Source: Melastoma dodecandrum (Eukaryota; Streptophyta; Magnoliopsida; Myrtales; Melastomataceae). From it: DNA of 64,000 nucleotides. The DNA is taken from NCBI GenBank assembly GCA_029817715.1, contig JARUPY010000292.1, positions 1,696,001 through 1,760,000 on the forward strand, read 5' to 3'. The position numbers and the translations under genes were made by a program. Of this stretch, positions 52,871-62,528 are shown one piece after another; positions within the stretch are counted from its first letter, which is position 1, and every line of letters begins with the position of its first letter. Under the pieces are notes generated by a model that was given only the letters and a program-made list of their open reading frames with translations, was not told the DNA's origin and searched no databases.

Positions 52871-53632
52871 GTGACGGCGGTTCGCGCCGTCACCGCCGCC
52901 CTGCGCGGCCTGCCGCGCGGGGTTCTTTCGTTGATCTACCCGCCGACCTGCTCGGGATGCGGCGCGGCCACGGCCGATCCCGGAGCCCTCTGCCCGTCCT
53001 GCTGGTCCGGCCTGCGCCTGATCGAGGAGCCAGTCTGCCAGCGATACGGGACACCCTTCGCAGTGGATCTCGGCATCGGGCCGCTGCTCTCTCCCCGGGC
53101 CATCGCCGAGCCGCCGGCCTTCGGACGGGGACGCGCGGTGGCCCTTTACGCCGGGGCCGCCCGTCGCCTCGTCCACCGCCTGAAATACGAGGATCGCCTC
53201 GATCTGGCCGAGGTGATGGCGCGCATGATGGCCGCGAGCGGCCGGGCCCTGATCGCCGAGGCGGACTGCCTCGTGCCGGTGCCGTTGCACCGGGGCCGTC
53301 TGTGGCGCCGTCGTTTCAACCAAGCCGCGCTGCTCGCGAAGGTCATCGCCCGCCAGACCGGCCGCCCCTTCGTGCCGGATGCCCTGGTGCGGGTGCGCGC
53401 CACCCGCCCGCAGGTCGGCCTCAGCCGGACGGCGCGCGCCGAGAACCTCAGCGGTGCGTTCCAGGTGGTTCCCGCCGAGGCGCACCAGCTCAGCGGACGG
53501 CGGATCCTGCTGATCGACGATGTGACCACCACCGGGGCCACCGGCAACGCCGCCGCCCGGGCGCTCCTTCGCGCCGGGGCAGCCTCCGTCGATCTGCTGA
53601 CCTTCGCGCTAGTGGACGACAGCGCGGGTTGA
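52871..53632 (+). CDS. comF: ComF-family phosphoribosyltransferase-like protein
   Basis: About 253 residues from GTG 52871. N-terminal zinc-ribbon-like cysteines (PPTCSGCG, LCPSCWSG, VCQRYG) then a type I phosphoribosyltransferase domain with VPVPLHRGRLWRRRFNQAALLAK and the PRPP loop RRILLIDDVTTTGATGNAAA. In competence-linked and housekeeping contexts ComF acts near DNA uptake or repair, precise role uncertain. Adjacent to the NDUFAF5-like gene, a common alphaproteobacterial arrangement. Confidence 0.88.
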   Translation: MTAVRAVTAALRGLPRGVLSLIYPPTCSGCGAATADPGALCPSCWSGLRLIEEPVCQRYGTPFAVDLGIGPLLSPRAIAEPPAFGRGRAVALYAGAARRLVHRLKYEDRLDLAEVMARMMAASGRALIAEADCLVPVPLHRGRLWRRRFNQAALLAKVIARQTGRPFVPDALVRVRATRPQVGLSRTARAENLSGAFQVVPAEAHQLSGRRILLIDDVTTTGATGNAAARALLRAGAASVDLLTFALVDDSAG

Positions 53633-53648
53633 GCGCACCCCGCAGGGG

Positions 53649-54242
53649 TCACGCAGGCGCGCCACCCCGCGTCGGAAAGCTCACCGCGACGGAGAAGTCG
53701 AACGCCTCCGCGATGCCCTCGTACCAGAGCGAGAACGGCGTCGGCCGCGCGAGGTGGAGGGCGCCATCGATCTCGCTGCCCGCACGCTGGAGCGCAGCGC
53801 CGTGCTTGGCGGCGAGCCGGAGCATCGGCCCGTTCCCCGACAGGCAGCGGACATGCAGATCGACCACGCCGCGGTGGCGGGCCGCCCGGGCGATCCGCGC
53901 GAACAGGTCGGCCCCGAGGCCGCGGCGGCGGAACGCCCTCTCGACCGCGAAGGCCGCCTCCGCGTGCGGGCCAAGGGCGTAACGCGAGGGGCAAGCGGCC
54001 ATGGGCCGGAGTTCGCCGAGCCCGCGAAGCACGCCATCCACGAAGGCGCCGACCATCATGCCGTCGGCCTTGATGGCCTGCGCGGCATAGGCCCGAACGC
54101 CGGCTTCGCTGACATTGCCCATGAAGCGGCTCGCCCGGGTCTCCGGATCGAGGCGCAGGAAATAGTCGAGAACCGCGTCGCGGTCCGCCGGCCACAGGCG
54201 CCGGATAGTGTGGGCCGGCACGTCTCGCGCTTGAACGGCCAT
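53649..54242 (-). CDS. GNAT-family N-acetyltransferase
   Basis: 197 residues. N-terminal IRRLWPADRDAVLDYFLRLDPETRASRF is typical of GNAT proteins; the acetyl-CoA site is in AAFAVERAFRRRGLGADLFARI (R-R-x-G-x-G variant) followed by VDLHVRCLSGNGPMLRLAAKHGA. The acyl acceptor is unknown. Opposed by comF, divergent from zapE across a 294-base region (54243-54536) in which no other feature was recognised. Confidence 0.85.
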   Translation of the reverse strand: MAVQARDVPAHTIRRLWPADRDAVLDYFLRLDPETRASRFMGNVSEAGVRAYAAQAIKADGMMVGAFVDGVLRGLGELRPMAACPSRYALGPHAEAAFAVERAFRRRGLGADLFARIARAARHRGVVDLHVRCLSGNGPMLRLAAKHGAALQRAGSEIDGALHLARPTPFSLWYEGIAEAFDFSVAVSFPTRGGAPA

Positions 54243-54536
54243 GATGGGTCTCCGGTTTGCACGCGTTGCCGCGCAGACTGATCCGGACGTTCCTCCCCAG
54301 AGACGTTCCCGATGTGGCAGTTTCCCGACCATTGTGCAATGCAGCAGGACTGTGAAGGGGCGCCGAACGCAGCTGCCATGCGCGGCGGCGATGGAACGCT
54401 TCCGCGCGGCTGTTCGGCGCCGGGCTTGATTCAGGCCGAGCTTGCGCGTCACAGGGGGGACCCGGGTGGTGAAGGCCGACCCGGGCGATGGGGGGTGCCG
54501 GTCGGGCGCCGCGGCGATCTGCGAGGGACCAGCGGC

Positions 54537-55769
54537 GTGAACGACAGATCCGGCTCGCACAGCACGCCATCGCCGGAGGCGCGGGCCGGGGCCGTTTCGC
54601 CCGGGCCGGTCCACGAGCGCTACGAGGCGCTGGTCTCCGGCGGCGCCATCGAGCGCGATCCCGCGCAAACGCGCCTCGTGCGCGCCCTCGACCGGCTGAT
54701 CCAGGATCTCCAGCGCCGCAAGCGCGCCAGCAAGACCAGTGCGCTCGGCTGGCTGTTCCGGCGGAAGGACGACGCCGAGACACCCAAGGGGCTCTACATC
54801 TGGGGCTCGGTCGGGCGTGGCAAGACGATGCTGATGGACCTGTTCCACGAGGCGGCGCCGGAGCCGAAGCGCCGGGTCCATTTCCACGGCTTCATGGCCG
54901 ATGCCCATGAGCGCATCCACGCCTACCGGCAGGCGCTGAAGGCCGGCACCGTGAAGGGCGACGACCCGATCGGCCCGGTGGCCGACCAGCTCGCGGACGA
55001 AGCCACCCTCCTGTGCTTCGACGAGTTCACCGTCACCGACATCGCGGATGCGATGATCCTCGGCCGCCTGTTTGGCCACCTGTTCCGGCGCGGCGTGATT
55101 GTGGTGGCGACCTCGAACGTGGAGCCGGACCGGCTCTACGAGGGCGGCCTGAACCGGGCGCTGTTCCTGCCCTTCATCGCGACGTTGAAGGAGCGGGTCG
55201 AGGTGGTCCGCCTCGACTCGCGCACCGATTTCCGCCTCGAAAAGCTCGGCGGGGCGGCCGTATACCACGTGCCGGCCGGCCCCGAGGCGCAGGCCGCCCT
55301 CGACGCCGCCTTCAAGGGGCTTACCGGCAAGGCGAAGGGCCAGCCGGCGACCGTCACGGTCCACGGGCGGGATGTGGCGATCCCCGAGGCGGCGGGCGGG
55401 GTCGCGCGGTTCGGCTTCGACGATCTCTGCCGGCAGCCGCTCGGCGCCTCAGACTACATGGCGTTGGCCCGCGCCTATCACACGGTGATCCTCGACGGCA
55501 TCCCGGTGATGGCGGAGGCCGAGCGGAACGAGGCCAAGCGCTTCATCACGCTGATCGATACCCTGTACGACCGGCACGTGAAGCTCGTCACCTCAGCAGA
55601 GGCCGAGGCGCAGGACCTTTATACCGCCGAGACCGGCCGCGAAGCCTTCGAGTTCGACCGGACCGTCTCGCGCCTGATCGAGATGCGCTCCCGGGAATAC
55701 CTCGCGCTGCCGCACGGCAAACCCGATTCCGAAGCCTCCGGCGCCAGCACGGGACTCGTCGAGACATGA
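54537..55769 (+). CDS. zapE: Cell division protein ZapE (AFG1-like ATPase)
   Basis: 410 residues from GTG 54537 (GAGGGA about 10 bases upstream). AFG1/ZapE ATPase with Walker A GSVGRGKT at about residues 90-97, Walker B LLCFDEF at about 159-165, sensor region VVATSNVEPDRLYEGGLNR and C-terminal FDRTVSRLIEMRSREYL. ZapE acts on the Z-ring under low oxygen or heat in E. coli; homologues aid membrane protein turnover. Stop overlaps the start of the histidine kinase gene by ATGA. Confidence 0.93.
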   Translation: MNDRSGSHSTPSPEARAGAVSPGPVHERYEALVSGGAIERDPAQTRLVRALDRLIQDLQRRKRASKTSALGWLFRRKDDAETPKGLYIWGSVGRGKTMLMDLFHEAAPEPKRRVHFHGFMADAHERIHAYRQALKAGTVKGDDPIGPVADQLADEATLLCFDEFTVTDIADAMILGRLFGHLFRRGVIVVATSNVEPDRLYEGGLNRALFLPFIATLKERVEVVRLDSRTDFRLEKLGGAAVYHVPAGPEAQAALDAAFKGLTGKAKGQPATVTVHGRDVAIPEAAGGVARFGFDDLCRQPLGASDYMALARAYHTVILDGIPVMAEAERNEAKRFITLIDTLYDRHVKLVTSAEAEAQDLYTAETGREAFEFDRTVSRLIEMRSREYLALPHGKPDSEASGASTGLVET

Positions 55770-58717
55770 GCGCGCGCGCGGGACTTGGATCGATCTTCCG
55801 CCTGCGGCGGCGCAACTGGCGCGGCGCGGGACCGCTCGGGCCGCTCCTCGGCTCGCCCGCGGCGTTCATCCTCCTCGTCGTCGCCCTGGCGGCGGGGACG
55901 GCGAACTACCTCGCCGGCGAGGCCGACCGCGCGGCCACCGCCCGGACCAACGCGGTCATCGGCGATGTCGAGCGACTGATCTCCGAGGTGAAGGATCTCG
56001 AGACGTCCGAGCGCGGCTTCGTTCTGGTCGGCAGCGAGGAATACCTGACGCCCTACACCGCCGCCCTGCCGAGGATCGAGACCGAGCTGTCGAGCCTCGG
56101 CTCGGCGGCCCAGGAGCCGGTTCGCGCGGGCGGCCCTTCGCTCGCGGGCCTGATCGCGCAGAAGCGCGACTTCGCGGCCCGGGTGATCGCGGCGCGCCGG
56201 GACCAGGGCTTCGACGCCGCCACCGATCTGGTGCGGACCGGCGAGGGCAAGCGCCTGATGGACGCGATCCGGACCGAGGCCGCCGCGCGCCAAGCCTCCG
56301 CCGTCCAGAACCTGGCCGCGGTGCAGGACCGCGAGCACCGGCGTGGACTGATGCTGTTCCTGCTCTCGGGGGCTGCGGCGCTCGGCGCCATCGGGCTGCT
56401 CGCGCGCCTCGCGCTGGTGCGGCGGCAGGAATCCCTGCGCATGTCGCGGCTCCTCGACGGCGTGCTGGCCAACGCTCCGGTCGGCCTCGGCTTCCTCGAT
56501 CGCGACCTCCAGATCCGCCACATGAACCGGGCGCTGGCCACCATGAGCGAGCGTGGATTCGGGGCCGATCTCGGCGCGCCGATCTGGGCGATGCTGCCGA
56601 CGCTTCGGGAGGAGTTGGGGTCCAAACTCGCCGCCGCGCTCCACGAGGGGCTCGTCTCGCCGGACGTGCCGGTGGCCGTTCCGGCCCCGTCTGCGCCGGG
56701 GGGCGTGCGAAAGTTCTCGATGAGCTTCTATCCGCTGCGCGGCGCGGCGGACGGCTCGGGCCCGGAGGTCGAGGGCGTCGGCCTCGTCGTGGTGGACGAG
56801 ACCATCCGGCACTTGGCGGAGAGCCGGCTGCGCCGCAGCGAGGAGCGTTTCCGCTCGCTGATCGAGGCGAGCGCGGCGATCGTCTGGACGGCAGACCCCG
56901 AAGGCAACCTGCACCGGCGGCAGATCGCCTGGACCCGCTTCACCGGTCAGGACGAGAGCGCCTATGCCGGCTTCGGCTTCCTGGACGCCGTCCATCCCGA
57001 GGATCGCGCGCACACCCGGGCGGCCTGGGCGAAGGCGGTGGAGACGCGCCAGCCCTACGTGACCGAGCATCGGATGCGCGACGCCTCCGGGGCCTACCAT
57101 CACATGAGCGTGCGCGCCGTCCCGATCCTCGAGGTCGACGGCACCCTGCGCGAGTGGGTCGGCACCCACACCGACATCACGGCCCGCAAGGAGGCCGAGG
57201 CCGCGATCGAGGCAGCCCGGGCGGCCGCCGAGGCGGCCAACACCGCCAAGAGCCAGTTCCTGGCCAATATGAGCCACGAGCTGCGCACACCGCTGTCGGC
57301 GGTGATCGGCTATTCCGAGATGGTTCAGGAGGAGCTGGAGGATCTGGGCGAGGCCGGTCTCATCGCCGACATGAAGAAGATCGAGTCGAACGCGCGGCAT
57401 CTCCTCGGCCTGATCAACGACGTGCTCGACATCTCGAAGATCGAGGCCGACCGGGTCGAGATCTACGCGGAGGATTTCGACGTGGCCGCGGTGGTGCGCG
57501 ACGTCGCCACAACCGTGGAGGGCCTGATCGCCAAGAAGGGCAACACCCTGGCGCTCACCTTCGGGAACGACCTCGGCACGGCCCACACCGACGTCACCAA
57601 GCTGCGCCAGTGCCTGATCAACCTGCTGAGCAACGCCGCGAAGTTCACCGAGAACGGCCGCATCGCTTTGCGGGTCGACCGGGCCGGCGATCAATTGCGC
57701 TTCTGCGTGACCGATACGGGCATCGGCATGAGCCAAGAGCAGGTGGGAAAGCTGTTCGAGCGCTTCACGCAGGCTGACGCCTCGACCACGCGGCGCTTCG
57801 GTGGCACCGGCCTCGGGCTCGCCATCACCCGGGCCTTCGCCGGGATGCTGGGCGGTGCGATCACCGTCGAGAGCCGCGAAGGCGAAGGCACCACCTTCAC
57901 GCTGACTCTGCCGGCCCGGTTCCGGGACGCCGAGGCGGGACAGGCGGGGATGTCCCGGGAGCGTGCCGACGAGGCGCGGACGGTCCTCGTGATCGACGAC
58001 GACGCCGCGACCCGCGACCTGCTCGCCCGCTTCCTGGAGCGCGAGGGGTTCTCGGTGGCGGTCGCCGAAGATGGGCGGCGGGGGCTCGACCTCGCCCGGA
58101 GCCTGCGCCCGCGCGCAGTGCTGCTCGACGTGACCATGCCGCAGATGGACGGCTGGGCCGTGTTGCGGGCCTTGCGGGCCGATCCCGAGATCGGCGCGAC
58201 GCCGATCGTGATGGTGACGATCCTCGACGAGCAGACCTTCGCGTTCTCGCTCGGCGCCACGGATTACGTGCAGAAGCCGATCGACTGGATCAGCCTGCGC
58301 CAGATTGTGGAGCGCTTTCAGCCGGTCACGCAGACCGGGCCGATTCTCGTGGTCGAGGACGAAGCGGATGTCCGGTCGCACATCTGCGCTTATCTTCAGC
58401 GCGAGGGCTTTCCCGTGCGCGAGGCCGAGAACGGGCTGCGTGCGCTGGAGGTCATGGAGGCCGAACGGCCGTGCCTCGTTCTCCTCGACCTGATGATGCC
58501 CGAACTCGACGGCTTCGGGTTCCTGCGTGCGATGCGAGGCCGGTCGGATCTGCGCGACGTGCCGGTGGTGGTGCTGACCGCCAAGGACATCACCGCCGAG
58601 GACCGGCGGCGCCTCGCCGGACAAGCCGACCGGGTGCTGGCGAAAGGGTCGACGGGGCTGGGCGAGCTGGCCCGGGAGTTGCGCGCCCTGGTGCCGGCCC
58701 TGGCCGACGCCGGCTGA
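55766..58717 (+). CDS. Hybrid sensor histidine kinase with CHASE3, two PAS and two receiver domains
   Basis: 983 residues. Order: membrane helix (about 29-50), CHASE3 periplasmic sensor (50-190, with DLETSERGFVLVGSEEYL), second helix (191-215), PAS (about 230-350), PAS/PAC (365-480), coiled coil, HisKA with His504 in ANMSHELRTPLSAV, HATPase (about 610-725; N, G1 DTGIGM, GTGLGLAI boxes intact), receiver 1 with Asp788 and receiver 2 with Asp908 in LLDLMMPELDG. There is no HPt or output domain, so a separate phosphotransfer partner is needed. Translationally coupled to zapE. Confidence 0.95.
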   Translation: MSARAGLGSIFRLRRRNWRGAGPLGPLLGSPAAFILLVVALAAGTANYLAGEADRAATARTNAVIGDVERLISEVKDLETSERGFVLVGSEEYLTPYTAALPRIETELSSLGSAAQEPVRAGGPSLAGLIAQKRDFAARVIAARRDQGFDAATDLVRTGEGKRLMDAIRTEAAARQASAVQNLAAVQDREHRRGLMLFLLSGAAALGAIGLLARLALVRRQESLRMSRLLDGVLANAPVGLGFLDRDLQIRHMNRALATMSERGFGADLGAPIWAMLPTLREELGSKLAAALHEGLVSPDVPVAVPAPSAPGGVRKFSMSFYPLRGAADGSGPEVEGVGLVVVDETIRHLAESRLRRSEERFRSLIEASAAIVWTADPEGNLHRRQIAWTRFTGQDESAYAGFGFLDAVHPEDRAHTRAAWAKAVETRQPYVTEHRMRDASGAYHHMSVRAVPILEVDGTLREWVGTHTDITARKEAEAAIEAARAAAEAANTAKSQFLANMSHELRTPLSAVIGYSEMVQEELEDLGEAGLIADMKKIESNARHLLGLINDVLDISKIEADRVEIYAEDFDVAAVVRDVATTVEGLIAKKGNTLALTFGNDLGTAHTDVTKLRQCLINLLSNAAKFTENGRIALRVDRAGDQLRFCVTDTGIGMSQEQVGKLFERFTQADASTTRRFGGTGLGLAITRAFAGMLGGAITVESREGEGTTFTLTLPARFRDAEAGQAGMSRERADEARTVLVIDDDAATRDLLARFLEREGFSVAVAEDGRRGLDLARSLRPRAVLLDVTMPQMDGWAVLRALRADPEIGATPIVMVTILDEQTFAFSLGATDYVQKPIDWISLRQIVERFQPVTQTGPILVVEDEADVRSHICAYLQREGFPVREAENGLRALEVMEAERPCLVLLDLMMPELDGFGFLRAMRGRSDLRDVPVVVLTAKDITAEDRRRLAGQADRVLAKGSTGLGELARELRALVPALADAG

Positions 58718-58776
58718 ACCCATCCCGTCACCGCCCGCAGAGACGGCGGTGTCGAGATCGTCGACCGGAGGCGGGA

Positions 58777-60339
58777 TCAGAGTCCGCGGAACGCCATCAT
58801 CAGCGCCCCGATGGCGATGCCCCAGAGCGCCACGGTCGACCAGATTGCCCGCAGGCGCTCGTCCCGGGCGAACCCCTCCAGACGGCGGGCGTCGCCGGTG
58901 CCGGCCTCGTCGAGCCGGACCAGCACGCGCTTCAGCCGCATCGCGAGATCCGGGATGTCGCCGACCACGTCGGTGACCACCCGCAGGGCCTCCAGGCCGC
59001 TCTGCGCGCGGCCGACCGGCCCCATGTTGCGGGCGATCCAGGCGCGGACGACAGGCTCAGCCGTGGTCCACATGTCGAGCCGGGGATCGAGGGAGCGGGC
59101 GACGCCTTCGACCACCACCATGGTCTTCTGCAGCATCACCAGTTCGGTCCGGGTGCTCATGTCGAACAAGGCGGTGATGTCGAAAAGGAGCGTCAGCACC
59201 TTCGCCATCGAGATCTCGTCGGCCCGGCGCTGATGGATCGGCTCACCGATCGCCCGGATCGCCTGGGCGAAATCCTCGACGGAATGGTGGGCCGGGACGT
59301 AGCCCGCCTCGAAATGCACCTTCGCCACCCGGCGGTAGTCGCGCAGGATGAAGCCGAGCAGGATCTCGGCGAGGAATCGGCGCTCGTTCGGTCCGAGCCG
59401 CCCCATGATGCCGAAATCGACCGCCACCAGCCGGCCCTCGGCATCGACCAGGAGGTTCCCCTGGTGCATGTCGGCGTGGAAGAACCCGTCGCGGATCGCC
59501 TGCCTGAGGAAACTCTGGATGACGGTTCGGCCGATTGCCTGCGGGTCGTGCCCCTTTGCGGCGAGTTCGGCGGCGCTGTGCAGGCGCGTCCCATCAATCC
59601 ATTCCGCCGAGAGCACCTCGCGGGCGGTCAGCTCCCATTCGGGTTTGGGGATGCGGAAATCGGGATCGTCCTTGGTGTTCTCCGCGAGCTCCGAGGCCGC
59701 CGCGGCCTCAAGACGGAAATCCATCTCCATGAGGACCGAGCGGGCCAGGATCTCCACGACCTCTCGCGGGCGCAGCCGCTCGGCCTGCGGCGAGAGGGCG
59801 TGGACCACCCGGGCCATGAAGCGCATGACCTCGAGGTCGCGCATGAAGCGCTCGCGCACGCCGGGGCGCATGACCTTCACGGCCAGCGTGCGCTGCGTGC
59901 CATCGGCATCCTGCACGACCGCCTTGTGGACCTGCGCAATCGAGGCGGCGGCGATCGGTTCGCTGAACGAGACGAACAGCGCGCTCACGGGCTTACCGAG
60001 GGCGGCCTCGACGGTGCGGAGCGCGACCTCCTGCGGAAAGGGCGGCACCCGGTCCTGTAGCTTCTCCAGGTCGAAGGCCGCCCGCATGCCGACGATGTCC
60101 GGTCTGGTTGCCAGGAACTGGCCGAACTTCACGTAGGACGGGCCGAGCCGGGTCATGGCCGCCGACAGTCGGGCGGCGCCCTCGCCGAGCCCAGGCCGCT
60201 CCAGCAAGCGCCCGATCCGCAGGGCGAGGCGAAGGTGCGGCGGCAGCTCCGACGGGTCGGCGAAGGCGAGGGCACCCTCGCGCGCCAGCACGAAGCCGAC
60301 CCGGGCGCCGCGGAAGAGATTGATCGCGGCGCTGATCAC
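58777..60339 (-). CDS. ubiB: UbiB, atypical ADCK/ABC1-kinase for ubiquinone biosynthesis
   Basis: 520 residues. KxGQ-motif region (SYVKFGQFLATRPDIVG), alanine-rich loop (AAASIAQVHKAVVQ), catalytic region HADMHQGNLLVDAEGRLVAVDFGIMGRL, and two C-terminal hydrophobic helices ending GIAIGALMMAF that anchor it in the inner membrane. ATPase-like factor supporting the ubiquinone hydroxylation steps. Immediately downstream of ubiE. Confidence 0.94.
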   Translation of the reverse strand: MISAAINLFRGARVGFVLAREGALAFADPSELPPHLRLALRIGRLLERPGLGEGAARLSAAMTRLGPSYVKFGQFLATRPDIVGMRAAFDLEKLQDRVPPFPQEVALRTVEAALGKPVSALFVSFSEPIAAASIAQVHKAVVQDADGTQRTLAVKVMRPGVRERFMRDLEVMRFMARVVHALSPQAERLRPREVVEILARSVLMEMDFRLEAAAASELAENTKDDPDFRIPKPEWELTAREVLSAEWIDGTRLHSAAELAAKGHDPQAIGRTVIQSFLRQAIRDGFFHADMHQGNLLVDAEGRLVAVDFGIMGRLGPNERRFLAEILLGFILRDYRRVAKVHFEAGYVPAHHSVEDFAQAIRAIGEPIHQRRADEISMAKVLTLLFDITALFDMSTRTELVMLQKTMVVVEGVARSLDPRLDMWTTAEPVVRAWIARNMGPVGRAQSGLEALRVVTDVVGDIPDLAMRLKRVLVRLDEAGTGDARRLEGFARDERLRAIWSTVALWGIAIGALMMAFRGL

Positions 60340-60370
60340 AGGCGCGTGCCCCCGTCGAGCCCGGAGTCGG

Positions 60371-61156
60371 TCAAGAGACCTTCCAGCCCGAATGGATCGC
60401 TACGATCCCCCCGGTGAGCGCCCGGTCGGTGACGTGGCGGAAGCCGGCGCGCTCGATCATCCCCGCGAAGGCGCCCCGCGTCGGGAATTTTCGGATCGAT
60501 TCCACGAGATAGCGGTAGGAATCCGCATCACCCGCGACCCGGGCGCCGATCCGCGGGATCACGTTGAACGAGTAGGCGTCGTAGATCCGGTCGAGGAGCG
60601 GGATATCGACCGCCGAAAATTCGAGGCACAGGAAACGCCCGCCGGGCTTCAGCACCCGCCGCGCCTCGGCAAGCGCGGTCTCGATCCGCGGGACGTTCCG
60701 GATGCCGAAGGCGATCGTGTAGGCGTCGAAGGCGGCGTCCGGCAGCGGCAGGGTCTCGGCATTGCCGGTGACAAACGCGATCCGGTCGCCGGATTCGTCG
60801 AGCTTGCGCTCCCGGGCACGCTCGGCCCCGACCCGCAGCATCGATTCGTTGATGTCGAGCACGGTCACCCGGGTGCGGGGGCCGCCGGCGGCCAGCACCC
60901 GGAAGGCCACGTCGCCGGTGCCGCCCGCCACGTCGAGATGCGCGAAGGCCCGGGTCTGCGGTGGCCGCAACATCGAGACGAGCTGCGCCTTCCAGGCCCG
61001 ATGCAGACCCGCCGACATCAGGTCGTTCATGATGTCGTAGCGGCGGGCCACCGAGTGGAAGACGCTGTCGACGCGCCCCTGCTTCTCGTCGAGCGCCACG
61101 CGCTCGAAGCCGAAATCCGCGCTCGCGCGCTCGGACGCCCCGTCTTCGACCTTCAT
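60371..61156 (-). CDS. ubiE: Demethylmenaquinone/demethoxyubiquinone C-methyltransferase UbiE
   Basis: 261 residues. [34 protein letters not shown] is the family opening, SAM motif I is [14 protein letters not shown], and [32 protein letters not shown] the other signature. ATG 61156 restores the standard short N-terminus. Encodes the C-methylation step of ubiquinone synthesis; ubiB follows 31 bases downstream, so the two form one unit. Confidence 0.95.
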   Translation of the reverse strand: MKVEDGASERASADFGFERVALDEKQGRVDSVFHSVARRYDIMNDLMSAGLHRAWKAQLVSMLRPPQTRAFAHLDVAGGTGDVAFRVLAAGGPRTRVTVLDINESMLRVGAERARERKLDESGDRIAFVTGNAETLPLPDAAFDAYTIAFGIRNVPRIETALAEARRVLKPGGRFLCLEFSAVDIPLLDRIYDAYSFNVIPRIGARVAGDADSYRYLVESIRKFPTRGAFAGMIERAGFRHVTDRALTGGIVAIHSGWKVS

Positions 61157-61340
61157 GACGCTCCCGTTCCTTGACGGCGCGTCATAGCGAAGGTCGGGCG
61201 CGACCGCCATGCGTCCAAACACGCGGATAGGGTCGGCTTGGGCGCGCCTCGCTCCGATCGGGCTTCCGCGCGATGCCGTCCGGTGCCGCGTCCCGCGCGG
61301 TCATCACGAGCGCAGCGACGGGGATCGATCCAAAACGCCC

Positions 61341-62450
61341 TCAGCCCACCCGGGCGCGAAGCGCATCCGCAACAGCCGACGCCATGGCACGGGTGCCCAT
61401 CGGATTCGCGCCCTCGCCGGCGATGTCGGCGGTGCGCGCCCCGCCCGCGAGCGCGTCCGTGATGGCGCCGTCGAGGGCATCCGCCGCATCGCCCAGGCCG
61501 AAGGAGTAGCGCAGGCACATGGTCAGGGAGCCGATCATGGCGATCGGATTGGCCTTGTCCTGGCCGGCGATGTCCGGCGCCGAGCCGTGGCACGGCTCGT
61601 AGAGCGCCCGGCGCAGGCCGCTGTCGTCGACGGCACCGAGCGAGGCCGAGGGCAGCATGCCGAGCGATCCGGTGAGCATCGCGGCGAGGTCGGACAGCAC
61701 GTCGCCGAACAGGTTGTCGGTCACCAGCACGTCGAACTGCTTCGGCCGGCGCACGAGCTGCATCGCGCAATTGTCGGCCAGGATGTGCTCGAGCTGGATG
61801 TCGGCGTAGTGCTCGGCATGGAGCTTGGTGACGACCTCCTTCCAGAGCACACCGGACTTCATCACGTTGTGCTTCTCGGCCGACGCCACCCGCCCCGAGC
61901 GCTTGCCCGCGAGGTCGAAAGCGACCCGGGCGATCCGCTCGATCTCGCCGGTCGTGTAGACCTGGGTGTCGACGGCGCGCTTGGAGCCGCCCTCGAGCGT
62001 GGTGATCTCCTTCGGCTCGCCGAAATAGACGCCGCCCGTCAGTTCCCGGACGATCATGATGTCGAGGCCCTCGACCAGCTCGCGCTTCAGCGCCGAGGCG
62101 TCGGCCAGCGCCGGGTAGCAGATCGCCGGGCGCAGGTTGGCGAAGAGGTCGAGTTCCTTGCGCAGGCGGAGCAGGCCGGCCTCGGGGCGGTTCTCATAAG
62201 CCACACCCGCCCATTTCGGGCCGCCGACAGCGCCAAGCAGGATCGCATCCGCCGCCTTGGCCCGCTCCAGGGTCGCCTCGGCGAGCGGGATACCGTGGGC
62301 GTCGAGGGCGCAGCCGCCGACCAGATCCGTCTCCGTCTCGAAGGTCGCGAGGCCGGTCTCCTTGAGGGCGTCCAGCACGATCTGCAGGCCACCCGCGACC
62401 TCCGGGCCGATCCCGTCGCCGGGGAGGAGCAGGAGCTTGTAGCTGGCCAT
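61341..62450 (-). CDS. leuB: 3-isopropylmalate dehydrogenase
   Basis: 369 residues. Oxidative decarboxylation in leucine synthesis. LLLPGDGIGPEV at the N-terminus, IMIVRELTGGVYFGEP with the catalytic Arg, EKHNVMKSGVLWKEVV, NLFGDVLSDLAAMLTGSLGMLPSASL with the metal Asp residues, and PCHGSAPDIAGQDKANPIAMI near the C-terminus are all intact. Monocistronic; the 184-base gap before ubiE contains a lone family-A-like half arm near 61303-61320. Confidence 0.97.
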   Translation of the reverse strand: MASYKLLLLPGDGIGPEVAGGLQIVLDALKETGLATFETETDLVGGCALDAHGIPLAEATLERAKAADAILLGAVGGPKWAGVAYENRPEAGLLRLRKELDLFANLRPAICYPALADASALKRELVEGLDIMIVRELTGGVYFGEPKEITTLEGGSKRAVDTQVYTTGEIERIARVAFDLAGKRSGRVASAEKHNVMKSGVLWKEVVTKLHAEHYADIQLEHILADNCAMQLVRRPKQFDVLVTDNLFGDVLSDLAAMLTGSLGMLPSASLGAVDDSGLRRALYEPCHGSAPDIAGQDKANPIAMIGSLTMCLRYSFGLGDAADALDGAITDALAGGARTADIAGEGANPMGTRAMASAVADALRARVG

Positions 62451-62528
62451 GGCGGTCTCGCGCGTTCGGTCTCGACGTGCCGGCGGGCTTTATCGAGGCG
62501 GGACCGCTATTGGCAAGGCACGGGCGCC

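Noticed and set aside
55619..58723. Minus-strand frame of over 1000 codons opposite the hybrid kinase
   Set aside because: Shadow of the kinase gene; every recognisable domain lies on the plus strand.
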